Shown here: piece by piece, positions 46,462-55,759 of the stretch
Layout of the letters: each line of letters begins with the position of its first letter
How positions within the stretch are numbered: position 1 is the stretch's first letter
NCBI GenBank assembly: GCA_009993955.1
Contig: JAACSL010000015.1
Location: 39,656-103,655, forward strand
Source of the DNA: Paraglaciecola sp.
GTDB taxonomy: Bacteria > Pseudomonadota > Gammaproteobacteria > Enterobacterales > Alteromonadaceae
Length of the DNA: 64,000 bases
Direction: 5' to 3'
The notes under the pieces: model-generated
Seen by the model: only the letters and a program-made list of their open reading frames with translations
Database searches by the model: none
Told to the model about the DNA's origin: nothing
Position numbers and translations under genes: made by a program

Positions 46462-46909
46462 GTTATTAACCTGTTTGATTGTACTGAGCACGATTTTGAG
46501 CATCTCGGCTTGTCAGTTTTTGTCGGAGTTTAGCAACTCGTCAAATTTGGCAGAAGAAGAGACAAGCATCAATGCCAGTATGGCTGAAGCGCCCACCGAA
46601 CTGCCCGACATGACGTGGTTGGACTACGCTGATCCTGTGGCGGATGCAAACTTAGCCGTTGCCAAACAAAATTTTAATTTGTTAGCGCTGGGTAATCGCC
46701 GCTTGAATTTTCCCGGTGTAGAGCTAGCAGCGGATGAATTGGACAAGATGCAAGCTGATTGTGGGGTTAAAGTGATGGCGCACAGCGGCGATCAATTAAA
46801 CTCTGCCGATGAACTACCGTGGCGAAAAAAATTATTCACTTATGTTAGCCAATACAACACTGTCATGTTGGCGGCCTGCAAGCATCAGGCGAGTACGGCG
46901 AGTTTTTAG
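46454..46909 (+). CDS. Uncharacterised lipoprotein
   Basis: This is a 151-residue predicted lipoprotein. The signal peptide ends in SISAC (lipobox, Cys about 20). The mature part has an acidic linker, then DMTWLDYADPVADANLAVAKQNFNLL and two Cys residues. The start ATG 46454 overlaps the protease stop by eight bases, so translation is probably coupled. A partner role for the protease, for example in retention or inhibition, is possible but unsupported by any known domain. Confidence 0.65.
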   Translation: MPKLLTCLIVLSTILSISACQFLSEFSNSSNLAEEETSINASMAEAPTELPDMTWLDYADPVADANLAVAKQNFNLLALGNRRLNFPGVELAADELDKMQADCGVKVMAHSGDQLNSADELPWRKKLFTYVSQYNTVMLAACKHQASTASF

Positions 46910-46956
46910 CTGATGTGCCGCGTTAAAATTGGAAAAAAGACCAATCGAAATAGCCT

Positions 46957-46984
46957 AAAAATAGCCTGACGGGCAGGCTATTTG
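46957..46984. terminator. Bidirectional terminator
   Basis: ATAGCCTG, loop ACGGG and CAGGCTAT form an 8-bp perfect stem with an A tract on the left and TTT on the right. It lies between the convergent lipoprotein and DUF3718 genes and can serve both strands. Confidence 0.75.
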
Positions 46985-47011
46985 CCAAGTTGATAAGGGG
47001 TGAGGTAAAAC

Positions 47012-47326
47012 TTACAGTGCCTCTGTAAGGTAAGCATAAACCTCTTTAGCCTCGCGTTGCTTTGAAAATTCAACCAAAGAGATGTCATTACATGTCATGC
47101 CATCTGTCGAGATTAATTTTCGCAACACCTCTTTGCGACTCGTCGCCACGTCACCCACTTTGCTGCGGATACTGCGTTTCAGCAAATCCACATCATCAGT
47201 TAACACCGCTTTACAAAAATTTGAGTAAGCTTGGTCGCCCTTAAATTTGTAACTTAGTGTTGATTCCATATGGGCATGCGCTGCGAATGCAGACATAGCC
47301 AGTAGTGTAGCCAGGTAAATTTTCAT
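47012..47326 (-). CDS. DUF3718 family periplasmic protein
   Basis: This is a small secreted protein of 104 residues with a signal peptide of about 18 (ending AHAH). The mature domain has two Cys (FCKAVLTDD ... MTCNDISLVEFSK) and a helical pattern characteristic of DUF3718, common in Alteromonadales and Vibrionales. I start at ATG 47326, preceded by GGAG; the upstream in-frame start at 47392 would hide the signal. The function is unknown. Confidence 0.78.
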   Translation of the reverse strand: MKIYLATLLAMSAFAAHAHMESTLSYKFKGDQAYSNFCKAVLTDDVDLLKRSIRSKVGDVATSRKEVLRKLISTDGMTCNDISLVEFSKQREAKEVYAYLTEAL

Positions 47327-47822
47327 CGGTATTCTCCGTTTATGTGTCAAATGGTAAGTGTCAAACATTAGTCCCGAGCGCTGGCCATCCACATACTGCC
47401 TGCCGAATAACCAGTGAACTCAGGCAAACTAGTTATGCAGGAAGTAACTAAAAGTTTCTGTACTTTTATTGTGTTTAATGGGTAAAAACTATGTAAAACA
47501 ATAAGTTACTCTTTTGTGACATGTATAAGTAACTGAAATGGCTAGACTTTTTTCTTGGCGTTATAAGGGAAAGATAGGTAATTGGCGTTTTTAGCATCAA
47601 TTGTTCTTATTTTTTACCCAAAACAAGGGGGCAAATAGCCTGAATTCGGCCAGTGTTAACATAAATGAAACCAAGTAGCGGCGAGTGATACCAGCAAATT
47701 TAACTATTCTGCTGGGTCAGAAGGTGTGTTACGCACTTTAAACAGCACATACTCTTGGGCTTTGCCTAGGCATTGCGTATCATCGATGAAGTCCTTTATA
47801 CGCTATTGATAAGTGAGTTTTC
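47327..47822. other. Intergenic region, about 496 bp
   Basis: This region lies between the minus-strand DUF3718 gene and the plus-strand TonB receptor gene and must hold both promoters. It is AT-rich. I find no clear Fur box, no cobalamin-riboswitch core, no RNA gene and no coding frame of note. Confidence 0.6.
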
Positions 47823-49859
47823 GTGCCTATTTTGCTGTATCTATTTTTGCTAAGTCTAAGCTTAGGCCACATGAGTTGGGCACAAAACTCAAGCGACGAC
47901 GCCCTGGAGATCATCACCGTGACCGCCCAGCGTCAACCTGCAAGTTTGATGAGCCTCAGCAGTAATCTGCAATGGGTGGACGAGCACAGCATTGAGTTAT
48001 TGCAAGCTCAGCATATTCAACAGGTACTCAGCCAAGTATCGGGAGTGTGGGTGAGCAGAGGAAATGGCCAAGAACATTTGACCGCGATACGCTCACCGGT
48101 GCTAACCGGTTCAGGAAGTTGTGGTGCATTTTTTATGGCCGAAGACGGTTTAAGTTTGCGAGCCCCCGGGTTTTGCAATGCCAACCAGCTCTTTGATGTC
48201 AACAGTGAACAAGCCGCCAGAATAGAGGTGGTAAAAGGCGCAAACAGTACACTGTATGGCAGCAATGCCTTGCACGGTGTCATCAATGTATTAAGTCCGG
48301 ACGCCTGGCAGGTAAAGAGTCATTCTTTGAGCCTCGAACTCGGTCCGCATGCCTACCAGCGTGCAAAGTTTAGTCTCGCTACCCACACAGCGCAGCAAGC
48401 ATGGTTAGTGTATGGCCATGCCAGCGAAGATGGGGGATTTCAGACAGATAGCGGCTATAAACAACAAAAACTCAATATTATTCAACAAATTAACTATTCA
48501 CAGTGGCAAGTGAAAAACCTCATAGCCCTCAGCCATCTGGATCAAGAAACAGCCGGTTATGTTGAAGGACCTCAAGCCTATGCCGATCCTATTTTACGGC
48601 GCACTAATCCCAATCCAGAAGCATACCGTGATGCCAGTTCCCTGCGTGCCTACTCACAATGGCGCTGGCGCAATACCACGCTCAGTCAGTTTAGTGTGAC
48701 ACCTTATATTCGGGTCAACCAGATGACCTTTTTGCAGCATTTTGTGCCTTGGCAACCCATTGAGGACAATGGCCACAAAAGCATGGGCATCAATGCATGG
48801 TTCAGTCAGCAATTTCGTGATGTGAACTTATTAACGGGTTTTGACTGGGACACCACATGGGGGAGTTTACAAGAACAGCAGAGTGAAGATTTTTCACCTA
48901 ACATACCAGCAGGTTTTCATTATGATTATGCAGTAAGGGCTAGTGTTTATTCACCCTTTACTGAGCTGCGCTGGGCGGTTACTGAGTCGACACAATTGGT
49001 CGCTGGCCTGCGCTTTGAGCAAACTGAACTGGACTACAATAACCATCTTAGCGATGGCAGTGCCTGTGCGGCGGAGGTTCCCCTGTGTCGTTTTATTCGC
49101 CCCGCCGACGAACAGCGACATTACCAGCAGTGGTCAGGTAAGTTGGCGGTGCAGCATGCGCTATCTGCGCAGCTCAGTTTGTATGCACAATGGTCGCAAG
49201 GTTACCGGGTGCCTCAGGTTAATGAGCTTTACCGCCTGCAAGATAATCAAACGAGTGCCTCCTTAGAACCCGAGCAAAGTGATGCCTATGAAGTAGGCCT
49301 CAGAGGATCAGTCAACGACATTAATATCGAACTTAATGGCTACTACCTCGACAAAACACAGGTCATTTTGCAGGACCCACAACGCCAAACTATCAACGAT
49401 GGCGCCACCTCACATAAGGGTTTGGAACTGAGTTTACGTTACGCCATCAGTGACCACGTTTATCTAGCAAGCGCCCTCACTTATGCCGAACACAAATACA
49501 CCGAAGGGGTCACCGCTGAGCAGCAAAATATTCGAGGCAGGGATATTGATAGTGCGCCTCGGCATATGGCCTCAACCCGATTTGGCTGGCAGGGTGATGA
49601 TGGCCTGCAACTGGAAATGGAATGGTTATATTTGGGTTCATATTTCTTAAATCCACAAAATACGGCAAGCTATCCCGGTCATCATTTATTGCATGTTCGC
49701 GCGGTTTGGCCACTGAGTGAAGGTTTTGAGCTGAGTTTGCGCGTGCAAAATCTTAGTGATGTGGCCTATGCCGAGCGCGCCGATTTTGCATTTGGCAATT
49801 ACCGTTACTTTGTGGGTGAAGGACGCAGTAGTTTCTTAAGTGCCAAAATGACTTTTTAA
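47823..49859 (+). CDS. TonB-dependent outer-membrane receptor
   Basis: This is a 678-residue outer-membrane active-transport channel. A signal peptide (1-20, ending SWA) is followed by a TonB-box-like EIITVTA (about 29) and a plug domain with SGVWVSRGNGQ, two Cys that may form a disulfide (SGSCGAFF ... GFCN), RIEVVKGANSTLYGSNALHG and a 22-strand barrel ending in the terminal Phe motif SFLSAKMTF. It starts with GTG. Plug sequence and size suit a siderophore, cobalamin or colicin-type receptor, but nothing nearby names the ligand. The downstream aguAB genes may be unrelated. Confidence 0.9.
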   Translation: MPILLYLFLLSLSLGHMSWAQNSSDDALEIITVTAQRQPASLMSLSSNLQWVDEHSIELLQAQHIQQVLSQVSGVWVSRGNGQEHLTAIRSPVLTGSGSCGAFFMAEDGLSLRAPGFCNANQLFDVNSEQAARIEVVKGANSTLYGSNALHGVINVLSPDAWQVKSHSLSLELGPHAYQRAKFSLATHTAQQAWLVYGHASEDGGFQTDSGYKQQKLNIIQQINYSQWQVKNLIALSHLDQETAGYVEGPQAYADPILRRTNPNPEAYRDASSLRAYSQWRWRNTTLSQFSVTPYIRVNQMTFLQHFVPWQPIEDNGHKSMGINAWFSQQFRDVNLLTGFDWDTTWGSLQEQQSEDFSPNIPAGFHYDYAVRASVYSPFTELRWAVTESTQLVAGLRFEQTELDYNNHLSDGSACAAEVPLCRFIRPADEQRHYQQWSGKLAVQHALSAQLSLYAQWSQGYRVPQVNELYRLQDNQTSASLEPEQSDAYEVGLRGSVNDINIELNGYYLDKTQVILQDPQRQTINDGATSHKGLELSLRYAISDHVYLASALTYAEHKYTEGVTAEQQNIRGRDIDSAPRHMASTRFGWQGDDGLQLEMEWLYLGSYFLNPQNTASYPGHHLLHVRAVWPLSEGFELSLRVQNLSDVAYAERADFAFGNYRYFVGEGRSSFLSAKMTF

Positions 49860-49861
49860 AT

Positions 49862-49878
49862 CCTTTGCAAAACAAAGG
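49862..49878 (+). terminator. Weak hairpin after the TonB receptor
   Basis: CCTTTG, loop CAAAA and CAAAGG stand just after the receptor stop. The stem is only 6 bp and no real T tract follows, so termination here is uncertain. Confidence 0.3.
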
Positions 49879-49939
49879 TTAAAGCCCAGTACATTTCACT
49901 TTATACTAAACAGATTTTCTGCCTTAGGATCCCCGATAC

Positions 49940-50992
49940 ATGACAACATCTGTGCAACTATTACCAGAGTGGGCCCCCCAAGAAGCCGTAATTTTGGCTT
50001 GGCCAGACCAAGATACAGACTGGCAACCTTGGCTTAACGACGTGCGCGCGGTCTATCTGCAGATAATTGCCGCCCTGAATGCCGCAGACACAGGGGTTAT
50101 CTTACTGATTAAAGAAACAGAAGTTGCCCATTGTCAGTCCATGTTAAGTGGCCAAGCCAAGGTGCTCTTGCTAGTCGCTGACTATAATGACACCTGGGTG
50201 CGCGATTATGGTTTTTTAACCTGTCAAAGCGAGCAAGGTCTGCAAGGGCTAGAATTCACCTTTAATGGTTGGGGCAACAAATTTGATGCCAGTAAAGATA
50301 ACCGAGTAAATCAACTTTATTTGGCCAAACTGTGCCGTTTACCCATTCAGACTATTGATCTAGTCACGGAAGGTGGTGCCTTAGAAATCGACGATCATGG
50401 TCATTTGTTGTCGACCGAATTTTGCCTGTCCAATCCACAGCGCAATGGCAATTTAGGCATGGAACAATACAAGTCTTTATTCAAACAATACCTTGGGGCA
50501 AAACAGACCAGTATTTTTGTCGAAGGTCATTTAGAGGGCGATGATACTGATGGTCACATTGATACCCTAGTACGTTTTACGCCCGAGCAAGGCTTGGTTG
50601 TGCAGTCAGCATTTAATCGCCCCGACGACAGCCACTTTGCTGGCTTATCGGCTTTGGTTGCCGAATGCAAAAAGGCATTGCCTGACCATCAGATTTATGA
50701 GCTACCTCTGCCGCATATTGTTAATGCCGAAGGCGAACGCCTGCCCGCTTCCTACGCCAATTTTTTAATAAACAATCAGCAAATACTCTGCCCAGTTTAT
50801 CAACAAACAGAAGACGCTTTAGCCATGCAGATCATGCAACAAGCTTATCCACAATATAAAATTGTGCCTATTAACTGCCTACCCTTGGTACAGCAATTTG
50901 GCAGTTTGCATTGCATCAGTATGCAAATACCCGTTAACACTTTACGTCCTGACATACTTCAGCGCCTTAATTCCGGAGTCAGCCAATTATGA
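49940..50992 (+). CDS. aguA: Agmatine deiminase AguA
   Basis: This enzyme hydrolyses agmatine to N-carbamoylputrescine and ammonia in the arginine-to-putrescine route. The 350-residue length is typical. It has the guanidino-modifying fold with catalytic elements NDTWVRDYG, EGGALEID, EGDDTDGHIDT and the nucleophile Cys325 in SLHCIS. Its stop overlaps the aguB start by four bases, so the two steps are translationally coupled. Confidence 0.94.
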   Translation: MTTSVQLLPEWAPQEAVILAWPDQDTDWQPWLNDVRAVYLQIIAALNAADTGVILLIKETEVAHCQSMLSGQAKVLLLVADYNDTWVRDYGFLTCQSEQGLQGLEFTFNGWGNKFDASKDNRVNQLYLAKLCRLPIQTIDLVTEGGALEIDDHGHLLSTEFCLSNPQRNGNLGMEQYKSLFKQYLGAKQTSIFVEGHLEGDDTDGHIDTLVRFTPEQGLVVQSAFNRPDDSHFAGLSALVAECKKALPDHQIYELPLPHIVNAEGERLPASYANFLINNQQILCPVYQQTEDALAMQIMQQAYPQYKIVPINCLPLVQQFGSLHCISMQIPVNTLRPDILQRLNSGVSQL

Positions 50993-51897
50993 ACAAAACA
51001 TCCCCTTTGAAGCGCACACTCAAAGTCGGTTTAGTCCAGCAAACAGTAGCGAACAACGACAAAAATTTGAGTTGGCAGCGCAGTGCCGAGCAAGTGACGA
51101 CTCTTGCCAAACAAGGTTGTGAGTTAGTGATGTTGCAAGAATTACACAGCACTTTATATTTTTGTCAGCAGGAAAATACTGACTTTTTTGATTTAGCCGA
51201 GCCTATTCCTGGCCCAGCAACGGATTTTTTTGCCAAGTTAGCCGCTGACCTCAATATCGTATTGATCACCTCTTTGTTTGAAAAAAGAGGCTCTGGTCTT
51301 TACCACAATACAGCAGTTGTGTTTGATCGTCAGGCTGGCATGGCTGGCAAGTATCGCAAAATGCATATCCCCGATGATCCCGCCTTTTACGAAAAATTCT
51401 ATTTCACTCCGGGAGATATGGGCTTCGAGCCCATCCAAACCAGTGTAGGTAAGTTAGGTGTCTTAGTTTGTTGGGATCAATGGTACCCAGAGGCGGCGCG
51501 TTTGATGGCCATGAGAGGGGCGGATATGTTGTTTTACCCCACTGCCATTGGCTGGGACCCTAATGACACACCAGAAGAAAAACAGCGCCAGCACGATGCT
51601 TGGCACGTGATCCAACGCGCCCATGCGGTGGCCAATTCATTGCCTGTTATTGTTGCCAATCGTACCGGGTTTGAAGCGTCGCCAGTGGCAGGTGAGGCGG
51701 GAATTCAATTCTGGGGGCAAAGTTTTATTGCGGGACCACAAGGCGAAGTGTTAGCGCAAGCAAGCCACGACAAAGAAGAGAATTTAGTGGTGGACATTGA
51801 TCTGACTCGCACCGAACAAATCAAACGTATCTGGCCGTATTTCCGCGACAGACGCATTGATGCTTACGGCGAACTAACCAAACGTTGGCGTGATTAA
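50989..51897 (+). CDS. aguB: N-carbamoylputrescine amidase AguB
   Basis: This 302-residue nitrilase-superfamily amidase converts N-carbamoylputrescine to putrescine, CO2 and ammonia. The catalytic triad is visible: Glu in VMLQELHS, Lys in KYRKMHIPDD and Cys161 in VCWDQWYPEAARL. It directly follows aguA, completing the pathway. A terminator-like hairpin follows at 51965. Confidence 0.95.
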   Translation: MNKTSPLKRTLKVGLVQQTVANNDKNLSWQRSAEQVTTLAKQGCELVMLQELHSTLYFCQQENTDFFDLAEPIPGPATDFFAKLAADLNIVLITSLFEKRGSGLYHNTAVVFDRQAGMAGKYRKMHIPDDPAFYEKFYFTPGDMGFEPIQTSVGKLGVLVCWDQWYPEAARLMAMRGADMLFYPTAIGWDPNDTPEEKQRQHDAWHVIQRAHAVANSLPVIVANRTGFEASPVAGEAGIQFWGQSFIAGPQGEVLAQASHDKEENLVVDIDLTRTEQIKRIWPYFRDRRIDAYGELTKRWRD

Positions 51898-51964
51898 CTC
51901 AGTTGGTTCTGCTGAGGTGGCTGCACAAACCACTTGAACTGTGGAACAACAAATCTAAACAAAC

Positions 51965-51997
51965 TGAGTCATCATTTTTTGAGGATGACTCATTTTG
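51965..51997 (+). terminator. Terminator after aguB
   Basis: TGAGTCATC, a 10-base loop and GATGACTCA form a perfect 9-bp stem followed by TTTT, 68 bp after the aguB stop. A third copy of TGAGTCATC stands at 52038-52046, so a regulatory reading of this repeat is also possible. Confidence 0.7.
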
Positions 51998-52068
51998 ACA
52001 ATACTTTCCAAGCGCCGCAGTATACTGTGCATATAAGTGAGTCATCCACTAGGTCAAAACATCCAAAT

Positions 52069-52959
52069 ATGGTGCGATTAAATGGGCTGAGCAGCGTATA
52101 TATGCTATTTGTTATGGCATGCACGGCTGTCATAGGTGTTGCACATGCAGAGCAAACTATTCGCTATTATCAAGTTGACCCCGCAGTGGATGGTTCTGCT
52201 GGCTATTTTCCCACCATTTTACAAATGGCCATGGATAAATCCACCGAAAAATACGGCCCAGCTGAGTTACGCTCCGTCAAAGTTGACATGGAACAACAGC
52301 GGCAATTTGTCAGTTTAAACAACAATATTTTAGACGTAATGTGAATCATGACTTCAGTGGCTCATGAACAAGAAGCCCTGCCTATCCGTATTCCCTTGTT
52401 AAAAGGCTTGTTGGGTTATCGCGTCATGGTTGTGCGTAGAGCCGATGAACAAAAAATTGCTGCCATTGAGAACTTGTCTGAACTAAAAGCCTTAACTGCT
52501 GTGCAGGGTTTTGGCTGGGTGGACGTACAAATTCTTGAAGCAAATCACTTTAAAGTCGAAGCCAGCGCTTGGTATCAAAGTATCTATAAAAGTCTAGCGG
52601 CCGGCTATTATGACTACTACCCACGCTCGATACTGGAGGCTTGGTCGGAATTAGATCAACGTCCCAACCCCGCCTTGGTTATTGATAAAAAGCATCTGCT
52701 CTACTACCCCACCGCGATCTATTTTTTTGTGAATAAAAACAATGGGAAATTAGCAGAACGCTTGAGTTATGGATTAGAACAAGCTCTGGCTGACGGTAGT
52801 TTTGATCAACATTTTTATGCGCTACCGCGTCACCGCAAAGCCTTAACCTTGGTCAATGCCTTACAACGTCGTCTACACGTATTAGACAACCCCTTACTCC
52901 CTCAAGCCACACCCTTAACTGACCAACGTTTGTGGCTACGACTTGATGCAATCAAATAA
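52069..52959 (+). pseudogene. Periplasmic solute-binding-like protein, stop-interrupted
   Basis: This encodes a secreted protein of the periplasmic substrate-binding (SBP_bac_3-like) type. A signal peptide follows ATG 52069 (ending AHA), then the N-terminal lobe (QTIRYYQVDP ... AGYFPTILQMAMDKS). An in-frame TGA at 52342-52344 interrupts after NNNILDVM; the same frame continues at once (IMTSVAHEQEALPIRIPLLK) to 52959. Related proteins have Trp-type residues at this spot, so TGG to TGA is the simplest cause. Total reconstructed length is about 296 residues. No transporter genes lie nearby, so it may have been a stand-alone sensor-type binding protein. No selenocysteine signal is apparent. Confidence 0.8.
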
Positions 52960-52979
52960 GACAAATTTAGGTAAGCAAA

Positions 52980-53360
52980 ATGGCCAATGAAAAAAATGTG
53001 CTCGGTGGCGCGCTGAAATTGTGTTGTGGTAACGGCGGATTTACCCGTGAAGGATTTTGTTATGTGCCAGCGAGTGATCATGGCAATCACAGTGTTTGTG
53101 CCATCATGACAGAAGCGTTTTTAACTCACTCAAAAGAGCAAGGCAACGACTTATCAAGCCCTCGCCCTGAATACCAATTTCCCGGTTTGAAGGCGGGCGA
53201 TCGCTGGTGTTTATGTGCGGCACGTTGGCAACAAGCTTTGCACGCAGGGTGTGCACCACAGGTAATATTGTCAGCCACCAATGCAGCCTGTTTGCGTATC
53301 ATTAAACTCGAAGACTTACAAAAACATGCCCTGCCTGAACCCACAAACTCCACAGATTAG
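52980..53360 (+). CDS. DUF2237 family protein
   Basis: This is a 126-residue cytosolic protein matching the DUF2237 family throughout: NVLGGALKLCCGNGGFTREGFC, HSVCAIMTEAFL, GNDLSSPRPEYQFPGLKAGDRWCLCAARWQQA and HAGCAPQVIL. The several conserved Cys residues suggest a metal or redox site, but no function is established. It starts 20 bp after the interrupted gene and overlaps the convergent DUF4112 gene by four bases. Confidence 0.9.
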   Translation: MANEKNVLGGALKLCCGNGGFTREGFCYVPASDHGNHSVCAIMTEAFLTHSKEQGNDLSSPRPEYQFPGLKAGDRWCLCAARWQQALHAGCAPQVILSATNAACLRIIKLEDLQKHALPEPTNSTD

Positions 53361-53788
53361 GACTGCTTCTTAGACCACTCTTCAAGGGCTTGTTGGGCTT
53401 GAGCTTTGATCGTTGCATGATGCTGGGCTACCCACCATTTCTCCATCAGACGTACATTTCGTTGATTAGCGCGAAAAAAGTTATCCACTATGTCGCCCAG
53501 CAGGGGCACACTGCCTAAGACCAAATCTATCACCAAGTTTTTAAGCATATGCGCCAAAATACTAACCGGGGTGCCTAATTGCCGTGCATACACGACGATG
53601 CGTAATGCGATGATAAAGCTGAGCACATCGCCCACCACGGGCACCAAGCCGAGCACAAAATCTAAGCCAAATTTCACACGAAAAATGGGCAGGGTAAAAG
53701 CATTATCCAATAGGTTAGCTAAGTGTTGCGCGCGCAACAGCGCCTCGGGGGCTTGTACTACTTGTTTGTTTGCTTCACGACTGCTCAT
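53357..53788 (-). CDS. DUF4112 family membrane protein
   Basis: This 143-residue protein has two hydrophobic hairpin segments: FGLDFVLGLVPVVGDVLSFI (about 39-58) and NLVIDLVLGSVPLLGDIVD (about 85-105). They carry the duplicated PxxGD motif that defines DUF4112. The C-terminus is charged and helical. Its function is unknown. It lies four bases downstream of hemH on the same strand. Confidence 0.86.
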   Translation of the reverse strand: MSSREANKQVVQAPEALLRAQHLANLLDNAFTLPIFRVKFGLDFVLGLVPVVGDVLSFIIALRIVVYARQLGTPVSILAHMLKNLVIDLVLGSVPLLGDIVDNFFRANQRNVRLMEKWWVAQHHATIKAQAQQALEEWSKKQS

Positions 53789-53792
53789 CACC

Positions 53793-54872
53793 TTAGGCCT
53801 TGGCTCCCAGTGTTAAAGCGCGTTGCGAGCGGGCTGCATGCTCAGAGCTTGTCGACCAACCTTGCAGATTCGTATTAACTAACTCACCGAGCATGGCGAT
53901 GTGTTGGGGATCATCGTTGAGGGCGGCAATGTATTCAAATCTCTCTCCCCCCGCTTCGAGGAAATATTCGCGGTTTTCAACGCCAATTTCTTCGATGGTT
54001 TCGAGACAATCGGCAGAAAAGCCTGGACACACAATTTGTACCGATTTCACCCCCTTAGCAGCAAGGGCCTTTAAGCTGTGGTCAGTGTAAGGTTTTAACC
54101 ATTCCTCACGGCCAAAGCGGCTTTGGAAGCTGGTCATGTATTGTTGATCTGACAAACCCAAATTTTCAGCCACCAGACGTGAAGTTTTATAACATTCACA
54201 GTGATAAGGGTCGCCGTTCAGTAAGTAGCGTTTAGGGATACCATGGTAAGAAAAAACCAATTTCTCGGCTTGACCGTGTTGCTGCCAGTGGGTGCGAATT
54301 TTATCGGCAATCGCTTGAATATAATCTGCTTGGTCATGGTAGTGCGTGATAAAACGTAATTCAGGGATCCACCGACGTTGCTGAAAACTAGCACTCACGG
54401 CGTCAAAAGTAGAGCCGGTTGTAGACGCGCAATACTGGGGATAAAGTGGCAGCACCAGTAATTTTCTCACCCCTTGCTGGAGCATTTTATCTATTACTTT
54501 ATCAACTGCTGGCTCGCCATAACGCATGGCAAAATCCACCACAAGTTGATCGCCAAAACGCTCCTGCAACTTTACTCTTAAGGCAGTAGTTTGATTTTGG
54601 GTATGCACCATGAGTGGTGAGCCTTGCTCGGTCCACACCGTAGCATAAGCTTTAGCCGAGCGTTTGGGACGAATATTAAGAATAATCACATTGAGTATGA
54701 GCCACCACAACAGGCGCGGCACCTCAACCACCCGAGGATCGGATAAAAACTCCTTTAAATACCTTTTAAGTGCCTTTTTTTGCGGTGCTTGGGGCGTGCC
54801 TAAATTGGTCACCAATACCCCAATTTTATCCGCTTGAGCGTGGCTAAAGCTCGGACTTCCTCGATATTTCAT
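53793..54872 (-). CDS. hemH: Ferrochelatase HemH
   Basis: This enzyme inserts ferrous iron into protoporphyrin IX, the last step of heme synthesis. It has 359 residues, with VLVTNLGTPQAP at the start, the metal-site His in VFSYHGIPKRYL and the acidic motif CPGFSADCLETIEEIG. I start at ATG 54872; a TTG eight codons upstream is in frame but unlikely. DUF4112 follows closely. Confidence 0.95.
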   Translation of the reverse strand: MKYRGSPSFSHAQADKIGVLVTNLGTPQAPQKKALKRYLKEFLSDPRVVEVPRLLWWLILNVIILNIRPKRSAKAYATVWTEQGSPLMVHTQNQTTALRVKLQERFGDQLVVDFAMRYGEPAVDKVIDKMLQQGVRKLLVLPLYPQYCASTTGSTFDAVSASFQQRRWIPELRFITHYHDQADYIQAIADKIRTHWQQHGQAEKLVFSYHGIPKRYLLNGDPYHCECYKTSRLVAENLGLSDQQYMTSFQSRFGREEWLKPYTDHSLKALAAKGVKSVQIVCPGFSADCLETIEEIGVENREYFLEAGGERFEYIAALNDDPQHIAMLGELVNTNLQGWSTSSEHAARSQRALTLGAKA

Positions 54873-55207
54873 ATCACTCACTTTGTCTAGATTCAAGAAC
54901 TGCAGGGGTCTACGCTGTGCCTGATTGTTTGGCTCACAGCAGTGCGAGAATTACCACTTGCTAACAACGCCACCAACACCTGATTTAAGGTGGTTAGTCT
55001 ACCCACTTTTAAACGCTTTGCTATAGTCACAGTGGGCAATGCTATGCGCTAACAGAGCCCTCACTCGACATAAACACCCACTTTAGCTAGTGCGTGCAAA
55101 AAATTGACAGAAAATCATGGCTTTAGCATTTTAATTTTCAAACGTTTCTATGAAATGATAGGCAACGGAGGTCAGACTTACTGACACAATTTGAGAAGGA
55201 AGGCGGT
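54873..55207. promoter_or_regulatory. Divergent gap upstream of the GTPase cluster
   Basis: This 335-bp region separates hemH (minus) from the coiled-coil gene (plus). A perfect TTGACA at 55104-55109, with a poor CATTTT 17 bp later, is one promoter candidate for the cluster. GAGAAGGAAGGCGG just before 55208 is a strong ribosome site. I see no coding frame or RNA gene here. Confidence 0.35.
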
Positions 55208-55759
55208 ATGGCAGATAAAAAAAACCAGCCACAATCAGGCCAAGAGCCAAGGGCTGATGGTGCAAATGAGTTGGCTACCTTGCGACATATCGTCTTTGGT
55301 GCCGCAAAAGCCGATATAGAGCAACAGCTCAAGACCCTGACCGAAACAATGCATGAGCGTTTTAATGAACTTGAGGCCAAGATGGCCCAGCAATTTCAAA
55401 CCCAACGCATCGAAACAGATGATGCGTTAAGTCAGCTTGGACAGCAATTAGCCTTGGTTGATCAAAGTCATGAACAAAAGTCAGCAGAAATCCAAAGTTT
55501 TGCTGACAAACTTGCCTCTGAGCTGGAAATGTCGGACACCAGTGCCAAACAAGACAATGATGAATTACATGACCGACTCGACAAAGAAATTAAGCTTTTG
55601 AGTGATAGCTTTACCGCCCAGTTAAACAGCGCCCTTGAGCAACTTAATCAAGTATCAAGTGAATTGAATAACAATAAAACCGATCGTAAAACTTTGGCGA
55701 AACTGCTGTCTACTGTGGCCAGCAATCTTGAGATTGATCAGGACGATCAAGCACACTGA
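55208..55759 (+). CDS. Coiled-coil protein of the GTPase cluster
   Basis: This 183-residue soluble protein is nearly all coiled-coil (about 40-165, with heptad spacing as in MHERFNELEAKMAQQFQTQR), with no signal peptide or membrane helix. The N-terminal stretch LATLRHIVFGAAKADIEQQL resembles LRELLLGDKGQVIQQVL near the start of the next protein, a shared short motif. A strong ribosome site precedes it, and its stop overlaps the next start by one base. It is the first gene of the unit and could act as a scaffold or effector for the GTPase; this is inferred from position. I do not recognise a named family. Confidence 0.72.
   Translation: MADKKNQPQSGQEPRADGANELATLRHIVFGAAKADIEQQLKTLTETMHERFNELEAKMAQQFQTQRIETDDALSQLGQQLALVDQSHEQKSAEIQSFADKLASELEMSDTSAKQDNDELHDRLDKEIKLLSDSFTAQLNSALEQLNQVSSELNNNKTDRKTLAKLLSTVASNLEIDQDDQAH

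Noticed and set aside
47640..47822. Cobalamin riboswitch or Fur box before the TonB receptor
   Set aside because: The conserved cobalamin-box core and a Fur-type palindrome were looked for by eye and not found.
52342..52344. TGA in the binding-protein gene as a selenocysteine codon
   Set aside because: The protein type is not a selenoprotein family and no stem-loop of SECIS form was evident just downstream; a TGG to TGA change is simpler.
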